Shown piece after piece: positions 13,877 to 15,693 of a stretch of DNA of 15,693 nt. The translations under genes were made by a program, and so were the position numbers. Origin of the DNA: Psychrobacter sp. (lineage in GTDB: Bacteria > Pseudomonadota > Gammaproteobacteria > Pseudomonadales > Moraxellaceae). Below the pieces are notes generated by a model that saw nothing but the letters and a program-made list of their open reading frames with translations, made no database searches and was not told the DNA's origin. Where the stretch lies: contig JAAXIL010000040.1 of assembly GCA_012270355.1 (NCBI GenBank), forward strand, positions 1-15,693, written 5' to 3'. Numbering within the stretch: position 1 is the first letter of the stretch; each line of letters opens with the position of its first letter.

Positions 13877-14472
13877 CAATACACATAGCTCCCTGTACCA
13901 ATAGCAATCAATTCATCTTTATCGTTAGTCAGGGTCATGCGAGTGGTGCAACTTTTGCGTCCAATCCGCACCACCTCCCCTGTTGCGATGAACCGTTCAC
14001 CTCGCCCCGGTTTAAGATAGTCTACCCGCATGTCCAACGTGGCAAATTGGCTAAACCGTTTGGTTTGGTCGGGATCAGTGAAGTCTAGATTTTCACCCAC
14101 GGCAATCATTGCTACCAATCCGCCGATGGTATCGAGCAAACTGGCGGTCACGCCACCATGTAGAATTTGTGCCATGGGATTGCCAATCAGTTCGGCTCGA
14201 TTGTCCAGCTCGCATCGCACCCTACCTTTGTCGTCCACGCTGACACTGACATTCATAAATTGTAAAAACGGCATACTGGCAAATAGCGTTGCCATTTTTT
14301 GAGCAAGTTCGTGGAAGTTATCATCTGATTTACCGTCTCCATTGTGATTGTCTTCCGCCTGTTTGCCCATCTGTCGACCAACTAGACTTGCCTGCCCTTC
14401 ATCCACTAGGTCGCTGTGATAGTCATCCGTAACAGTTAGCTTAGAGTGATTGGTTGTTGAGTTTTGGGTCAT
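13876..14472 (-). CDS. PaaI-like hotdog-fold thioesterase
   Basis: The region from about residue 56 is a PaaI/YbgC-type hotdog thioesterase domain, probably acting on an acyl-CoA. It shows PFLQFMNVSVSV, the active-site loop NPMAQILHGGVTASLLDTIGG (His105-Gly-Gly, Asp114 on the hotdog helix), then LDMRVDYLKPGRGERFIATGEVVRIGRKSC and a closing strand IAIGTGSYVY. The substrate cannot be told from the sequence. The first 55 residues form a polar, Asp/Asn/Gly-rich extension not needed for the fold. The start at 14472 has a good AAGGA site 6 bases upstream. It is the first gene of a two-gene unit with ldcA and is divergent from hemB across 88 bases. Confidence 0.87.
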   Translation of the reverse strand: MTQNSTTNHSKLTVTDDYHSDLVDEGQASLVGRQMGKQAEDNHNGDGKSDDNFHELAQKMATLFASMPFLQFMNVSVSVDDKGRVRCELDNRAELIGNPMAQILHGGVTASLLDTIGGLVAMIAVGENLDFTDPDQTKRFSQFATLDMRVDYLKPGRGERFIATGEVVRIGRKSCTTRMTLTNDKDELIAIGTGSYVY

Positions 14473-14524
14473 GAATTATCCTTATCTATTGCTGGTACAC
14501 ATCAGCTATACTAGCAGAAGTTAG

Positions 14525-15565
<1,041 letters not shown>

Positions 15566-15575
15566 TCCATCTAAG

Positions 15576-15692
15576 CTACCCCACCCCCCCTTTTTCCCTT
15601 GCCATTGCCAATGGTTGTGGGGGGTCAATGTCGATGGCAAGGCGGTCGATATCCACGCAAATCACCGACTCATTTGGGTATGCGCCCATTAA
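15576..15692 (-). CDS. 3' end of an unidentified gene (possible nucleotidyltransferase)
   Basis: A minus-strand frame enters from the right edge and runs 38 codons to a TAG at 15576-15578, convergent with hemB and 10 bases from its stop. It reads LMGAYPNESVICVDIDRLAIDIDPPQ then PLAMAREKGGVG. The fragment RLAIDIDPPQPLAMA resembles the DIDTP-x-DL ending of CofC/MobA-type nucleotidyltransferases, but that is a guess from a few residues. The plus strand is also open here from an ATG near 15629 (MSMARRSISTQI...); its content looks less protein-like. The GGG GGG codons near the stop come from a run of seven G. Confidence 0.45.
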   Translation of the reverse strand, partial: LMGAYPNESVICVDIDRLAIDIDPPQPLAMAREKGGVG

Positions 15693-15693
15693 A

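Overview
This window looks like a chromosomal stretch from a gammaproteobacterium of the Moraxellaceae (Moraxella/Psychrobacter/Acinetobacter type). I infer this from the gene set: a fimT-pilV-pilW-pilX minor-pilin operon, a free-standing gspF-gspG pair rather than a full type II secretion operon, an OMPLA-type phospholipase with an N-terminal extension, and moderate GC (roughly 41 to 47% in the stretches I counted). I see no mobile element, CRISPR array, tRNA or rRNA.

Layout. Bases 1-2371 (minus strand) hold a translationally coupled minor-pilin operon: fimT/fimU, pilV, pilW and the 5' part of pilX, which runs off the left edge. Upstream on the same strand lie comF (competence-type phosphoribosyltransferase) and pldA (outer-membrane phospholipase A), then a DUF3465 membrane-anchored protein. 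Bases 5616-7979 encode DsbD, the inner-membrane thiol-disulfide reductant conduit, with a very long disordered linker. Bases 8030-9879 carry gspG and gspF of the type II secretion system. A 346-residue protein that I do not recognise follows (9973-11013). On the plus strand, miaB (tRNA methylthiotransferase) starts from an extended -10 promoter and converges on a Tat-type LD-carboxypeptidase gene, which is coupled to a hotdog-fold thioesterase gene. hemB (5-aminolevulinate dehydratase) is divergent from that pair. The last bases hold the 3' end of an unidentified minus-strand gene.

How the genes relate. Much of the window serves the cell envelope. FimT, PilV and PilW build the type IV pilus tip, and ComF acts in DNA uptake. 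GspF and GspG build the type II pseudopilus. DsbD supplies reducing power to the periplasm, where cysteine-containing pilins are folded. PldA and the LD-carboxypeptidase act on outer-membrane lipid and peptidoglycan. miaB and hemB are housekeeping genes.

The strongest unusual signal is at the end of gspG. The reading frame stops early, but the next 57 bases continue, in the same frame, as a recognisable GspG C-terminus. In it, four glycine codons expected from the family are replaced by TGA, TGT, TGT and TGG, each explained by one G-to-T change. The major type II pseudopilin therefore appears truncated by point mutation. I did not find a clearly new multi-gene system here.
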